Shown piece after piece: positions 51,762 to 61,500 of a DNA stretch of 64,000 nucleotides. Position numbers and translations under genes: made by a program. The notes beneath the pieces are model-generated. The model was not told the DNA's origin, made no database searches, and saw nothing but the letters and a program-made list of their open reading frames with translations. The stretch spans positions 2,170,001 to 2,234,000 of the forward strand of contig NZ_CP152376.1 of NCBI RefSeq assembly GCF_038784515.1, written 5' to 3'. Position 1 is the stretch's first letter; every line of letters begins with the position of its first letter. This stretch comes from Rhodoferax sp. GW822-FHT02A01. Lineage in GTDB: Bacteria > Pseudomonadota > Gammaproteobacteria > Burkholderiales > Burkholderiaceae_C.

Positions 51762-52376
51762 TCAGTCCTTGTCCTTGGGCTTGACGACATGGATGGTCTC
51801 GCCGCGCGCGAGCATTTCCACGAGTTGGGCTATGCGCCTCGCACGTGTCTCAGTCTTCACGGCCGTTTGAATGCGCCACAGAATGGCGTAGCGGTTGGCC
51901 GCGTTGATCGTCGAGAAGAACGCCTTGGCCTTCGGTGCGGCGTCGAGCGCCGCCATCAGGTCATCAGGGACCACGGCCGTACGTGCGCCGTCGTACGCCT
52001 GCGCCCATCGGCCGTCGGCCTTTGCGGCCTCGGCCTGGGCAAGGCCCGGTGCCTGCATGCGCCCCGCCTTGATGAGCGCCTCCACCTTTTCGATATTGAC
52101 CTTTGACCAGACGCTACGGGCGCGCCTGGGAGAGAAACGCTGGAGAAAGTACTGCTCGTCCAGGCCTTTCTTCTGACTGTCAATCCACCCCCAGCAGAGT
52201 GCAATTTCCACCGCTTCCAGGTAGGTGACGCTGGCACTGTCGGCGCCGCGCTTGGCGATCTTGAGCCACAGGCCAGGGGATGTGGCATGGTGCTGCTTCA
52301 ACCAGGTTTCAAACGCCCGGGCGCTCTTGAACAGGGTTGGGGTATCGGCGGTTGTGTCAGTACGCGAGGCTGTCAT
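51762..52376 (-). CDS. YdeI/OmdA-family protein
   Basis: A soluble protein of 204 residues. It matches the YdeI family through WLKQHHATSPGLWLKIAKRG, SVTYLEAVEIALCWGWIDSQ, FSPRRARSVWSKVNIEKVEAL and KAFFSTINAANRYAILWRIQ. Members are linked to protection against bacteriocins or antimicrobial peptides, but the biochemical role is unclear. The ATG overlaps the stop of the chemoreceptor gene by 4 bp (ATGA), so the two are translationally coupled. Confidence 0.9.
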   Translation of the reverse strand: MTASRTDTTADTPTLFKSARAFETWLKQHHATSPGLWLKIAKRGADSASVTYLEAVEIALCWGWIDSQKKGLDEQYFLQRFSPRRARSVWSKVNIEKVEALIKAGRMQAPGLAQAEAAKADGRWAQAYDGARTAVVPDDLMAALDAAPKAKAFFSTINAANRYAILWRIQTAVKTETRARRIAQLVEMLARGETIHVVKPKDKD

Positions 52377-53953
52377 GCAATCTGGATTGTGGCGTCTTGG
52401 AGTGAACCATGTGCCTGACCCAATTGGAATACCGCAACGGCTTGCACCAACTCATTGGCCTGGTGTTTCAGCGCACTTGTTGCGGCGGACATTTGTTCAA
52501 CCAGTGCCGCATTTTGCTGTGTAACCTGATCCAGCTGAGATACCGCTTCCCCGACCTGCGCCACGCCCTGGGCCTGGTCTTTGCTGGCCACGTTGATCTG
52601 GCCAACGATGTCGGCCACATTTTGTATCGAGCCGACCACTTCCGTCATCGTGCTGCCTGCCTGATTGACCAAGGTGGTGCCTTGTGCGACCTGACTTACG
52701 CTATCGTTGATGAGTTGTTTGATTTCTTTTGCGGCATCTGCGCTGCGGCCCGCCAGTGTACGAACTTCGCTCGCCACCACGGCAAATCCTCGGCCATGTT
52801 CACCCGCCCGGGCCGCCTCGACAGCAGCATTCAGCGCCAGGATATTGGTTTGAAACGCAATGCCGTCTATGACGCTGATGATGTCTGAAATCTTGCGCGA
52901 TGAGGCATCGATGTCCTTCATGGTCGATACCACTTTCAGCACCGCGTCCCCGCCTCTGTTGGCCACCGAAGATGCCTGACGCGCGCGCTCGTTGGCATCT
53001 TGTGCGCTTTGGGCATTCTGTCGCACGGTGCCGCCCAGATCATCCATGGATGCGCCAGCTTCTTCCAGTGCCGTGGCCTGACGCTCGGTCCGGTGGGACA
53101 AATCCAGATTGCCCTGCGCTATCTCGGTGCTGGCGTGGGCAACCATCTCGGCCCCTTGGCGTACGGAAAATACGGCCTGTGCCAGACTGTGTTGCATGGT
53201 TCGCAGGGCGTTCAGCATCTGCCCCAACTCATCTCCGCCACCTTTCGGGATGTGGTTGTCCAGCTTGCCGTCGGCCACATTCATCACGATCTGTGCGGCG
53301 TCCCCAATGCCCCGCGCTATGCGCGAGCTGATGGAATAGGCAATTGCCGCACCCAGAACAATCATCAACAAAACGAAGGTGGACGTGGAGGCAATGGCAT
53401 TTCGATAGGTTGACGCAATGCCCTCATCTGTCGCGTTTGCAGCTTGCTGATTTACCTGGTCCAGATTCTTCAGCGCTTCTGCCAGTGCCAGAAAAGCTTT
53501 TGCTCCTTTGGTCAGTTGCGCCTGTGCAGCTTCGGCATCGTTGGAACGCGAGAATTCAAGGGCCTGGGTGCGGACGAAGCCTACCTTCTTCCACTCGGCC
53601 TTGAAGGCTTCCAAGGATTGCTTTTCCTCTTCCGTTTCCGCATGGCTGGCATAGGCCTTGAGGCTGTTGTCGAGTTCGGCGTCGAGTTTTGTCAGACTCT
53701 CCTCGATCTTCTTCTTCTTTTCGCCATCGGACTCCATCACGTGGCGCAATAGCTCCACGCGAATGTTCGACGTTGTAGCGTGAATATGCCCCACTTGCTC
53801 TATGGCAGGCAGGTGGGTCTGCGCAATGGTCTGGGCCTTGCGATGCACCATGCCCAGCTGGTAGACGCTGATCGCGCCCTGCAATAAACCCATGAGAAGG
53901 ACCAACGAGAAGCCAATCAAAAGCTTCTTCCCAATTTTCATGTTTGTCGCCAT
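52373..53953 (-). CDS. Methyl-accepting chemotaxis protein (4HB sensor)
   Basis: An inner-membrane chemoreceptor of about 526 residues. TM1 lies at about 7-28, a four-helix-bundle periplasmic sensor at about 30-185 and TM2 at about 190-210. A HAMP domain and a long coiled-coil signalling domain follow. The tip reads AFQTNILALNAAVEAARAGE then GRGFAVVASEVRTLAGRS, fully canonical. No CheR/CheB-docking NWETF-type pentapeptide is seen at the C-terminus. It precedes and overlaps the YdeI-like gene. Its ligand is unknown. Confidence 0.93.
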   Translation of the reverse strand: MATNMKIGKKLLIGFSLVLLMGLLQGAISVYQLGMVHRKAQTIAQTHLPAIEQVGHIHATTSNIRVELLRHVMESDGEKKKKIEESLTKLDAELDNSLKAYASHAETEEEKQSLEAFKAEWKKVGFVRTQALEFSRSNDAEAAQAQLTKGAKAFLALAEALKNLDQVNQQAANATDEGIASTYRNAIASTSTFVLLMIVLGAAIAYSISSRIARGIGDAAQIVMNVADGKLDNHIPKGGGDELGQMLNALRTMQHSLAQAVFSVRQGAEMVAHASTEIAQGNLDLSHRTERQATALEEAGASMDDLGGTVRQNAQSAQDANERARQASSVANRGGDAVLKVVSTMKDIDASSRKISDIISVIDGIAFQTNILALNAAVEAARAGEHGRGFAVVASEVRTLAGRSADAAKEIKQLINDSVSQVAQGTTLVNQAGSTMTEVVGSIQNVADIVGQINVASKDQAQGVAQVGEAVSQLDQVTQQNAALVEQMSAATSALKHQANELVQAVAVFQLGQAHGSLQDATIQIA

Positions 53954-54195
53954 CAGCAATGCTTTTCTTATATGTTGCGAGAGGTGCTTGTCCGTCCTCG
54001 GTGCGAGGGATGGTACGTTCTAAAGAAATAACACTCCAATCGAATTGCGGATGCAACTGATGTCAAAAAGCAGATAGGTGTGCGACTTTGATCAACCTCG
54101 CATCAACTGAATGCGAATGTCCCTACAGGCGGCATGGGCCGGTGTTTTGCCACCCGCTATTGGGCCTATAGTGAATCAAACTGCCTGGGAACTAC

Positions 54196-55671
54196 ATGGA
54201 GCCGAAAAGCACAGCGCTATCGTTCAGCGAATCGCCTGATGCGCTCATATTGCTGAGTGCGGATGGCCGGATCATGAACTGGAACTCCGGTGCGCAACTC
54301 ATCTTTGGATTTGCCAGAGACGAAGCCTTGGACTTGCCGCTGCTGGACCTGGTGGTGCCACCCGATCACCGTGCCGAGCAGCAACAGCGCTTTGATGAAA
54401 CCCTGGCCGGAAAAATCACCACGTTTGAGTCCGTGCGTAGACGCAAGGATGCATCCTTGCTTTATGTGGATGTCACCATGCAGTGCACCCGTTCGGCGCA
54501 AGGTGAACCATGCGTCGTTTCCGCCGAAAAGGATGTCACCAACATCAAGGTGATGCGTGATGCCAAGCTGATGGAAGCGCGCTTTCGCGATTTGCTGGAG
54601 TCCACGCCCGATGGCATCGTCATGGCCAATCCCACCGGCCACATCGTGATTGCCAATAGCCAGGCCGAGCGTCTGTTCGGCTATGCACCGGGGGAGTTGC
54701 GCGGTGTTTCAGTGGACCTGTTGCTGCCTCTGCGTTACCGCCATGCCCATGTGGGACACCGTTCCAATTATTTCCAGCAACCACGAACCCGTGCCATGGG
54801 CTCCGGGTTGGACCTCTCGGGCCTGCGCAAGGATGGCAGCGAATTCCCGATCGAAATCAGCCTGAGTCCGTTGCGCACCGAGGAAAGCGCGTTTGTGATG
54901 AGCGCCATCCGCGATATCAGTGAACGCAAGCGCTTTGAGAAGGCGCTGCAGGAAAAAAACCAGGAACTGGCCAGTGCCAACCAGGCAAAGGATCATTTCC
55001 TGGCAGGCATGAGTCATGAACTGCGCACCCCACTCAACGCCATCATCGGATTTACCGGCACCTTGCTGATGCAGTTGCCGGGCCCCTTGAACAAGGAGCA
55101 GGAAAGGCAGTTGCGCACCGTGCAGTCCAGCGGCCGGCACTTGCTGGCATTGATCAACGATTTGCTGGATGTCTCGAAGATCGCCGCCGGCAAGGTCGAA
55201 CTGGCATTTGAAGCCGTTGATTGCAAGGACGTTCTGCACGAGGTTGAAGCGACGCTGAGGCCGCAGGCGTCGGACAAAGGACTGGCCTTTGAGCTGCGGA
55301 TGCCGCAACAGTCGGTGGTGCTCAAGACCGATCGCCGTGCGCTGTGCCAGATCATTCTGAACCTGACGGGCAACGCCATCAAATTTACCGAATCCGGGTA
55401 CGTGAGGCTCACCCTTGCGGCCCACTCGCCCCAAGGCAAGAACGTAGTGGAAATACGTGTCGAGGACAGTGGCGTGGGTATTTCCCCGGAAGACATGGAT
55501 AAATTGTTTGGTGCCTTTACCCGCATCAATCCGGCCCGTGCCAATGCCCCGGAGGGCACCGGTCTGGGCCTGCACCTGAGTCAGAAACTGGCCGAGCTGC
55601 TGGGAGGCAAGATTTCGGCAGTCAGCCAAAGTGCCATCGGTAGCAGCTTCACCTTGAGTCTGCCAAGGTAG
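54196..55671 (+). CDS. Soluble PAS-PAS sensor histidine kinase
   Basis: 491 residues without membrane helices. PAS 1 spans about 8-118 (DALILLSADGRIMNWNSGA), PAS 2 about 125-245 (DGIVMANPTGHIVIANSQ), HisKA about 262-330 with MSHELRTPLNAIIGF, and the ATPase domain about 375-490 with NLTGNAIKFTESG, DSGVGISPEDMD and GTGLGLHLSQKLAE. It heads a three-gene operon with a single-domain response regulator and a REC-EAL protein. It probably phosphorylates one or both. Confidence 0.92.
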   Translation: MEPKSTALSFSESPDALILLSADGRIMNWNSGAQLIFGFARDEALDLPLLDLVVPPDHRAEQQQRFDETLAGKITTFESVRRRKDASLLYVDVTMQCTRSAQGEPCVVSAEKDVTNIKVMRDAKLMEARFRDLLESTPDGIVMANPTGHIVIANSQAERLFGYAPGELRGVSVDLLLPLRYRHAHVGHRSNYFQQPRTRAMGSGLDLSGLRKDGSEFPIEISLSPLRTEESAFVMSAIRDISERKRFEKALQEKNQELASANQAKDHFLAGMSHELRTPLNAIIGFTGTLLMQLPGPLNKEQERQLRTVQSSGRHLLALINDLLDVSKIAAGKVELAFEAVDCKDVLHEVEATLRPQASDKGLAFELRMPQQSVVLKTDRRALCQIILNLTGNAIKFTESGYVRLTLAAHSPQGKNVVEIRVEDSGVGISPEDMDKLFGAFTRINPARANAPEGTGLGLHLSQKLAELLGGKISAVSQSAIGSSFTLSLPR

Positions 55672-55677
55672 TCGGCC

Positions 55678-56061
55678 ATGACAGCACGCATACTCATTGT
55701 TGAAGACAACGCCGCCAACCTGGAGCTGGTGCGCTATCTGCTGTCCTACCACGGTTACGCCGTCATGTCGGCCAGGGATGGTCCGCAAGGCGTGGCTGTG
55801 GCCTTGCAGGAGCGCCCCGATCTGATCCTGTGCGACCTGCAAATGCCCGGCTTTGACGGTTACCAGGTGTTGCAGGAATTGCGCGGCAAACTCACCGCCG
55901 TGATCGTTGCACTGACGGCCTTTTCCATGCCCAATGACCGTCAAAAGGTATTGACGGCAGGGTTTGATGGCTACATGTCCAAGCCAATAGACCCGGAAAA
56001 GTTCGTGCAGGAAGTGGAGCTTTACCTACCCGTTGCCCAGCGCGCGCGGGCAGGCAACTAG
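55678..56061 (+). CDS. Single-domain response regulator
   Basis: A receiver domain of 127 residues with no output domain. Acidic pocket in ILIVEDNAANLEL, phospho-acceptor Asp in LILCDLQMPGFDG, Thr in VALTAFSMPND, Lys in GYMSKPIDPEKF. It starts 6 bp after the kinase gene and resembles CheY/DivK-type shuttles. It could relay phosphate or act by protein contact. Confidence 0.92.
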   Translation: MTARILIVEDNAANLELVRYLLSYHGYAVMSARDGPQGVAVALQERPDLILCDLQMPGFDGYQVLQELRGKLTAVIVALTAFSMPNDRQKVLTAGFDGYMSKPIDPEKFVQEVELYLPVAQRARAGN

Positions 56062-56087
56062 GGCCCGCGCGCCGTCTGCTTGTCGCC

Positions 56088-59000
56088 ATGCCTGTCGTAC
56101 TCATTGTTGATGACCAAACCGACAACCGTGACCTGGTGACCACCCTGGTCCGCTACGCCGGACACACCTCGCTGGAGGCAGCCAATGGTGGCGCGGCGCT
56201 GGAACTGGTGCGTCGGGAAAAGCCTGATCTGGTGATTTGCGATTTGCTGATGCCGGTGATGGACGGCTATGAATTTGTGCGGCAGCTGCGCGCACACGCC
56301 GACATCGCGCATACCCGGGTCGTCTTCTACACCGCCACCTACCTGGAGGAGGAGGCACGTGCGCTGGCCGCTGCCTGTGGGGTGAAGTATTTGCTGTTCA
56401 AGCCATGCGAGCCGGAACTGATTTTGAAAACCATAGAGCTGGCCTTGCAGCAACAGCCGTCGAACGCTGCGTTGCCCGATGAAGCGGGTTTTGACCGTGA
56501 GCATATGCGCCTGTTGACCGATAAGCTGGTCTTGAAGGTGGGCGAACTCGAAGCAGCCAATCAGCGCCTGCATATGGAGGTCATGGAGCGCCAACGCGCC
56601 AGTGAGCGGCTGCAGGAGAGCGAGCTGCGTTTTCGCCAGATTGCCGACAACATCCGCGAGGTGTTCTTTCTCACCGACCCCGAGGAGTCAAGGTACTACT
56701 ACGTCAGCCCGGCCTATGCCGGCATCTACGGTTTGAGCTGCGAAAGCCTGTATGCCAACCCGCAGTCATGGCTGCAGGTCGTCCATGCGGATGACCTAGA
56801 GCGTGTGGTCCGGAAACTGGCCGCGGGTCGCGCTGACGGCACGGGCTATGAACTGGAATACCGCATCCTGTGGGCCGATGGTCAGCAGCGCCATATCCAT
56901 TCCAGTGCCTTTCCCATTCGCAATGCAGCCGGAGCGGTTTACCGCTTTGCCGGCGTGGCCGAAGATGTCACTGAGCAGGTGCGTCTGCGCGTGGAGCTGC
57001 GTGCGCGTGAGACCGATTTACGCCGGGCCCAGTCCCTGGCCAAACTGGCCCACCTGGTTACGCGACCCGATGGGTCATTTGAGAGTTGGTCGGATTCCTT
57101 GCCCGCCCTTTTGGGCGTGGCGCCTGATCAAGTGGAGTCCAGTAGCCGGGCTTGGCTGGCTCGGGTGCATCCGGATGACCGCGCGCGATTTCGCGCCGTG
57201 TGCATTGAGGCCGCCAGAACCGATGCACCGGCCACTGTGGACTACCGCTTGCAAAGCGGAGGGGAAGGGTGGATTCACCTGCACCAGGAGCTGGAGCCCT
57301 TGCATAACGGCGCCAACACGCCGGGCAACCGGCGCTGGTTCAGTACGCTGCAGGACGTCACTGCGCAAAAGCTGTCCGAGCAAAAAATCCACAAGCTCAA
57401 CCGCGTGTATGGAATGCTCAGCAGCATCAATTCACTGATCGTGCGGGCCACCAGTCGGGAGCAACTGCTGCGCGAGTCCTGCCAGGTGGCCGTGGAGAAA
57501 GGTCAGTACCAGCTGGCCTGGATTGGTTCTCTGGGGGAAGGGTCCAGCGAAGGCGAGGTGCAGGCCTGGTGCGGGGATGATGGCACGTATGTGCGGCTGA
57601 TCCGCCTGACCACGGCGTTGGATGCCCCTTTCAGCAGTCGGCCTGCGAGCCGCGCCCTGCAAAGCCTCAAGCCCATTGTTTCCAATGATGTACGCGCAGA
57701 CCCCACGCTGGCAGAACTGGTGGACACCATGCTCGCACGCGGTCTGCACTCGCAGGCCTGTTTTCCCTTGGTTATCGGCCACCAGCCGGTGGGCGTGCTG
57801 ACATTGTGTTCGGCAGAATTGAATGCCTTTGACGCACAGGAAATTCAGCTGCTGGTGGAGTTGTCGGGCAATATTTCCTTCGCACTGGACCACATCCAGA
57901 AAGGTGAGCGGCTGAACTACATGGCCTACTTTGATGCTCTGACGGGTTTGCCCAACAGCGCCTCACTGACCGAACGGCTTGAACAGGGCATCGCCGCCAG
58001 TGCGGCTCAGCAGCGCAAACTGGCCCTGGTTTTGATGGACGTGGAACGCTTCAAGGCGGTCAACCAGGCCTACGGGCGCCAGGGTGGCGACGCATTGCTC
58101 AGGCAATTGGCCCAGCGCCTGTTGGCTTGCCCTGATACGCGTCTGCAAGCAGCGCGCATCAGTGCGGACCGCTTTGCACTGCTCCTGCAGGACATGGCCG
58201 ACGTGGACGAGGTCGCAAGGTGGATGACCCAGCAGTACCGCGACTGGTTTGACACACCCTTTGTCATACAAGGCCAGGTCTTGCATGTATCGGCCAAGAT
58301 GGGCGTTGCCATCTATCCCACGGACGGCTCGGACGCTGAAACGCTGTACCGCAATACCGAGGCGGTCCTGAAGAAGGCCAAAAGCAGCAACGAGCGCGTG
58401 CTCTTTTACGATGTGCGCATGGCCGAGGCGGTAAGTGAGCGACTGGCGCTCGAAGGCAAGCTGCGTCTGGCTCTGAAGCGCGATGAGTTTGTGCTGCACT
58501 ACCAGGCAAAGGTGGATGTGGATACCCGGCGTCTGGAAGGAGTGGAAGCCCTGATCCGCTGGAACAGCCCGGAATTGGGCCTGGTGCAGCCATCGCGATT
58601 CATTCCTTTGCTGGAAGAAAGCGGTCTGATCGTGGAGGTCGGCCTTTGGGCCTTGCGCCGTGCGGCGCAGGACCATGCGCGCTGGCGGGCACAGGGTCTG
58701 GTCGCCCCACGCATTGCGGTCAATGTTTCTGCTGTGCAACTGCGCGAGGCCGATTTTGTCAGCCGCGTGACCAAGCTGCTGGGTGAGCAGGTCGCACCGC
58801 AGGGCATCGATATCGAGTTGACGGAAAGTCTGCTGATGGAGGACGTCGAGAGCAATATCGAGAAGCTCAACGCCCTTCGCAGTTACGGCGTGCGGCTCTC
58901 CATTGACGACTTTGGCACCGGCTATTCATCCATGGCCTATCTGTCCAAACTTCCGGCAGAGATTCTCAAAATCGATCGCGCCTTCATACTCACCATGCTG

Positions 59001-59186
59001 GACGATCCCGACACTATGACACTGGTATCCACCATGATTTCCATGGCGCATTCGCTGCGCATGAAGGTGGTTGCCGAAGGCGTGGAAACCGAAGAGCAGG
59101 CCAAGATCCTGCGCCTGCTGCGCTGCGACCAGATGCAGGGCTTCCTGATCGGCCGGCCGGTTCCGTTTGAGGAGTTACGGCCTTGA
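56088..59186 (+). CDS. REC-PAS-PAS-GAF-GGDEF-EAL protein, probable c-di-GMP phosphodiesterase
   Basis: 1032 residues. The receiver spans 1-120 (VLIVDDQTDNRDL; Asp in VICDLLMPVMDG). Two PAS regions cover about 175-430, GAF about 440-600, a GGDEF-like domain about 610-770 and EAL about 780-1030. The GGDEF active site is degenerate: ARISADRFALLL replaces RxGGDEF, so no cyclase activity is expected. The EAL domain keeps VEALIRW, AVNVSAVQL, IELTESLLM, DDFGTGYSS, KIDRAF and AEGVET, so c-di-GMP hydrolysis is expected. It is the last gene of the kinase operon, 26 bp after the response regulator. Confidence 0.92.
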   Translation: MPVVLIVDDQTDNRDLVTTLVRYAGHTSLEAANGGAALELVRREKPDLVICDLLMPVMDGYEFVRQLRAHADIAHTRVVFYTATYLEEEARALAAACGVKYLLFKPCEPELILKTIELALQQQPSNAALPDEAGFDREHMRLLTDKLVLKVGELEAANQRLHMEVMERQRASERLQESELRFRQIADNIREVFFLTDPEESRYYYVSPAYAGIYGLSCESLYANPQSWLQVVHADDLERVVRKLAAGRADGTGYELEYRILWADGQQRHIHSSAFPIRNAAGAVYRFAGVAEDVTEQVRLRVELRARETDLRRAQSLAKLAHLVTRPDGSFESWSDSLPALLGVAPDQVESSSRAWLARVHPDDRARFRAVCIEAARTDAPATVDYRLQSGGEGWIHLHQELEPLHNGANTPGNRRWFSTLQDVTAQKLSEQKIHKLNRVYGMLSSINSLIVRATSREQLLRESCQVAVEKGQYQLAWIGSLGEGSSEGEVQAWCGDDGTYVRLIRLTTALDAPFSSRPASRALQSLKPIVSNDVRADPTLAELVDTMLARGLHSQACFPLVIGHQPVGVLTLCSAELNAFDAQEIQLLVELSGNISFALDHIQKGERLNYMAYFDALTGLPNSASLTERLEQGIAASAAQQRKLALVLMDVERFKAVNQAYGRQGGDALLRQLAQRLLACPDTRLQAARISADRFALLLQDMADVDEVARWMTQQYRDWFDTPFVIQGQVLHVSAKMGVAIYPTDGSDAETLYRNTEAVLKKAKSSNERVLFYDVRMAEAVSERLALEGKLRLALKRDEFVLHYQAKVDVDTRRLEGVEALIRWNSPELGLVQPSRFIPLLEESGLIVEVGLWALRRAAQDHARWRAQGLVAPRIAVNVSAVQLREADFVSRVTKLLGEQVAPQGIDIELTESLLMEDVESNIEKLNALRSYGVRLSIDDFGTGYSSMAYLSKLPAEILKIDRAFILTMLDDPDTMTLVSTMISMAHSLRMKVVAEGVETEEQAKILRLLRCDQMQGFLIGRPVPFEELRP

Positions 59187-59195
59187 GCCTACCGG

Positions 59196-59768
59196 TTACT
59201 TCTTTTGTATCCGGGTGATCTTGGTACCTTCGATACTCAGACTGGCCATGAGCCCCTGCTGGTCAAAGATGTAGGCATAGGCATCGTCCTTGATGGTGGA
59301 GCTGGAGATGTTCTTGGCCACTCCTTCGTTCACAACCACTACGCTGGGGCCGACACCGATCTCCCAGCCATTGGTCTTGTCGAGGTAATTCACGGCTTTG
59401 TCATTCATCAGGAAGACCACATAGCCATAGGATTCGGCCCCCGCCTGCCATCCCCAGGAGGCAGACACCGAGTTGTAGTATCCGTAAAACTTGCCTTCAC
59501 GCGTCATCACGCCTTCACCGTAGCTGCCGCCAAACACCAGGCCCGCCTTGATGATTTTGGGAAACACCAGTACCGCGTGGGCACCCTTGGCCAATCGCTG
59601 CGCTTCCGGGTGGGCGCTGTACAACGCGTTGAGTGCCCGCTGCGCTTCGGCATTCAGGTCTTCCCCGGTTTCCGCCAGTGCCGGAAGCCCCACCGCTCCA
59701 AGAAGAAGAGACGATGCGGTAACGACCATGATGCGGTGGAAATTGCGGCGTGTAGATGGAGTCTGCAT
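59196..59768 (-). CDS. Exported SYLF-domain (YSC84-like) lipid-binding protein
   Basis: 190 residues. The N-terminus has a twin-Arg-like stretch (RRNFHRIMVVTASSLLLGAVG) and a signal cut near PALA-ET. The SYLF core has YSAHPEAQRLAKGAHAVLVFP, KAGLVFGGSYGEGVM and SASWGWQAGAESYGYVVFLM, ending in EGTKITRIQKK. SYLF proteins bind phosphoinositides in eukaryotes; bacterial members are periplasmic and of unclear role. The gene is convergent with the EAL protein gene. The 259 bases upstream to 60027 hold no gene I can support. Confidence 0.9.
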   Translation of the reverse strand: MQTPSTRRNFHRIMVVTASSLLLGAVGLPALAETGEDLNAEAQRALNALYSAHPEAQRLAKGAHAVLVFPKIIKAGLVFGGSYGEGVMTREGKFYGYYNSVSASWGWQAGAESYGYVVFLMNDKAVNYLDKTNGWEIGVGPSVVVVNEGVAKNISSSTIKDDAYAYIFDQQGLMASLSIEGTKITRIQKK

Positions 59769-60027
59769 TGCGAAGTCCTTATAGGTGAACGCATATCGCC
59801 AACAAGGTCAGGTGCACAACCATGTTGCAACCTGATCGGCGTGACCGCGCATAGGCGAGCACTGGTTGTTGGCAGGGTCCGATGGCACGGATGCCATCAC
59901 GAAGTGGTCATTTTTTTCCAGATGAAAAACCGACGGGGTAACAGGTCGTAAATTTCTGGAACAGGCACCCAGGGTTTACCCATGCAGGCATGGAAATGGC
60001 ATGGCAGGGGCCGAATGCGCCGGGGGC

Positions 60028-60318
60028 TTACGGTACAGAGAGCCAGCAGACTTTGTTGCTGTCTTTCGTGAGCGAACACTGCCCAAATTCGTCATCGCAA
60101 TCGCTGTGACCCATCTCCTGCGATTTGCACAACGCACACATGGCGTTTTGCAACTGGGTGACTTTGAAGGCGTCGAGATTGAAGCCTCTCTCGACGTCTC
60201 TTGCCTCATGGTAAAGACGGGCCACCTTGGCTTGAAGCACGGGATCTTCGGTCAGCTCCGCATGGCGTCCGGCCGCGTCTGCTATCGCGCTGGCTCTCTT
60301 TCGCACCCAGATTGACAT
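60028..60318 (-). CDS. Small unrecognised protein with C-terminal Cys cluster
   Basis: 96 residues from the ATG at 60318, preceded by AGGAGG about 10 nt upstream. The N-terminal part is helical and charged (RKRASAIADAAGRHAELT). The second half has four Cys (AMCALCKSQE, SDCDDEFGQCSL) and a fifth near the end (KVCWLSV). No signal peptide is visible, so the Cys may bind metal. An upstream extension lacks a ribosome-binding site. I do not recognise the family. Confidence 0.6.
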   Translation of the reverse strand: MSIWVRKRASAIADAAGRHAELTEDPVLQAKVARLYHEARDVERGFNLDAFKVTQLQNAMCALCKSQEMGHSDCDDEFGQCSLTKDSNKVCWLSVP

Positions 60319-60486
60319 GGTATTGAATCCTCCTTGCCGCAGTATGGAGATCGCTACGCAAGATGGATATCCCCCAAGTGGGTGAATTTGCAGTGCTTGT
60401 CGGTAACAACAGCGCACTTTTTTGCTCGGGAGCGACAAGTTCCTGCGGTACCAGGCAAGTGACCCGGGCAATGCTCTTACATCCGG

Positions 60487-61413
60487 TTACCTCTTGGCCG
60501 CCGGCTTGCGAATCGTCCACACGGCCAGACCCATCAGCGTCACACCTGCGATCTGCACCAGACTCAGTGTGGTGCCGTAAATGCCCCAGTCGAACAGCAC
60601 GGCGGCCAGGGGGTAGACGAACTGCAGCACAGCGATCTGACCCAGGGTGAGGCGGGCCATGCCAGCGAAGAGAATGACGTAGGCAAGGCCGGTGTGGATG
60701 GCGCCCAGGCCGGCCAGCCAGGCCCAGGCAGAGACCTGCTGTGGCCAGCCGAATACAAACGGCGCCCAGGCCAGCACCACGCAGCCCACGGCGCATTGCC
60801 AGAAGGCCAGGGTGAAGGGGCTGATGGCCTGTTTGGACTTGGCCAGCAAGGTGACGCCGGCATAGCTCAGCGAGCCGCCCATGCAGAGCAGCAAACCCGT
60901 CACGTAAGCGCTGTCAGCTGCGTGCTGCGGCGCGTTGCTGTCCAGCAGGCCAGTGGTCAACGCCAGTCCGAGCAAGGCTACGGGCGTGGCAATCCACTGC
61001 GCTCTGGAGACGCGCTCGCGCAGCACGATGGCGCTGAAGACGATGACCCAAATGGGCTGGATGTGGAACACCACCGTAGCCACCGCAATGGAGGTGCGCG
61101 GGATGGCGGCGAAGAACATGGCCCAGTTCAGGATCATCAGGCAGCCGGTGGCGCAGGCCACTGCCAGCGCCTTGCCGCTCAGGCGCAAGTCCTTCAGCGT
61201 GTGGTTGGCCGCACTCCAGGCCAGCAGGGCCAGTGCACCAAAAGCGCAGCGAAACCACACCGTCACCAGCGGATGCTGTGCCGCTTCCTGCACGAAGACA
61301 CCGATGGTGCCCAGCAGCGCACCACCTGCCACCATCAGCCACACGCCCCGTTTTTCGTTTGCCGCGGCGGTGTTGGACGCGGGGGCGGCGGCAGGCAGGG
61401 TCTTGGTTTGCAT
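60487..61413 (-). CDS. EamA/DMT-family exporter
   Basis: An inner-membrane protein of about 308 residues with ten hydrophobic helices and two EamA repeats (GVWLMVAGGALLGTIGVF...; second repeat from LLLCMGGSLSYAGVTLLA). It resembles metabolite exporters of the drug/metabolite superfamily. The ATG at 61413 is chosen because the frame upstream crosses into the divergent promoter of the LysR gene. The substrate is unknown. Confidence 0.88.
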   Translation of the reverse strand: MQTKTLPAAAPASNTAAANEKRGVWLMVAGGALLGTIGVFVQEAAQHPLVTVWFRCAFGALALLAWSAANHTLKDLRLSGKALAVACATGCLMILNWAMFFAAIPRTSIAVATVVFHIQPIWVIVFSAIVLRERVSRAQWIATPVALLGLALTTGLLDSNAPQHAADSAYVTGLLLCMGGSLSYAGVTLLAKSKQAISPFTLAFWQCAVGCVVLAWAPFVFGWPQQVSAWAWLAGLGAIHTGLAYVILFAGMARLTLGQIAVLQFVYPLAAVLFDWGIYGTTLSLVQIAGVTLMGLAVWTIRKPAAKR

Positions 61414-61500
61414 GGCCGGATGTTCAGCCAAGTGCCATGCGCTGTAAAGTGCATAGTTCGAACACATATCATTCGATTTTCGAATGGATGGAGGAGTGCT

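Noticed and set aside
54090..54115. TTGATCAACCTCGCATCAA as an FNR box
   Set aside because: The half-sites have the wrong spacing for FNR and the location gives no clear target promoter.
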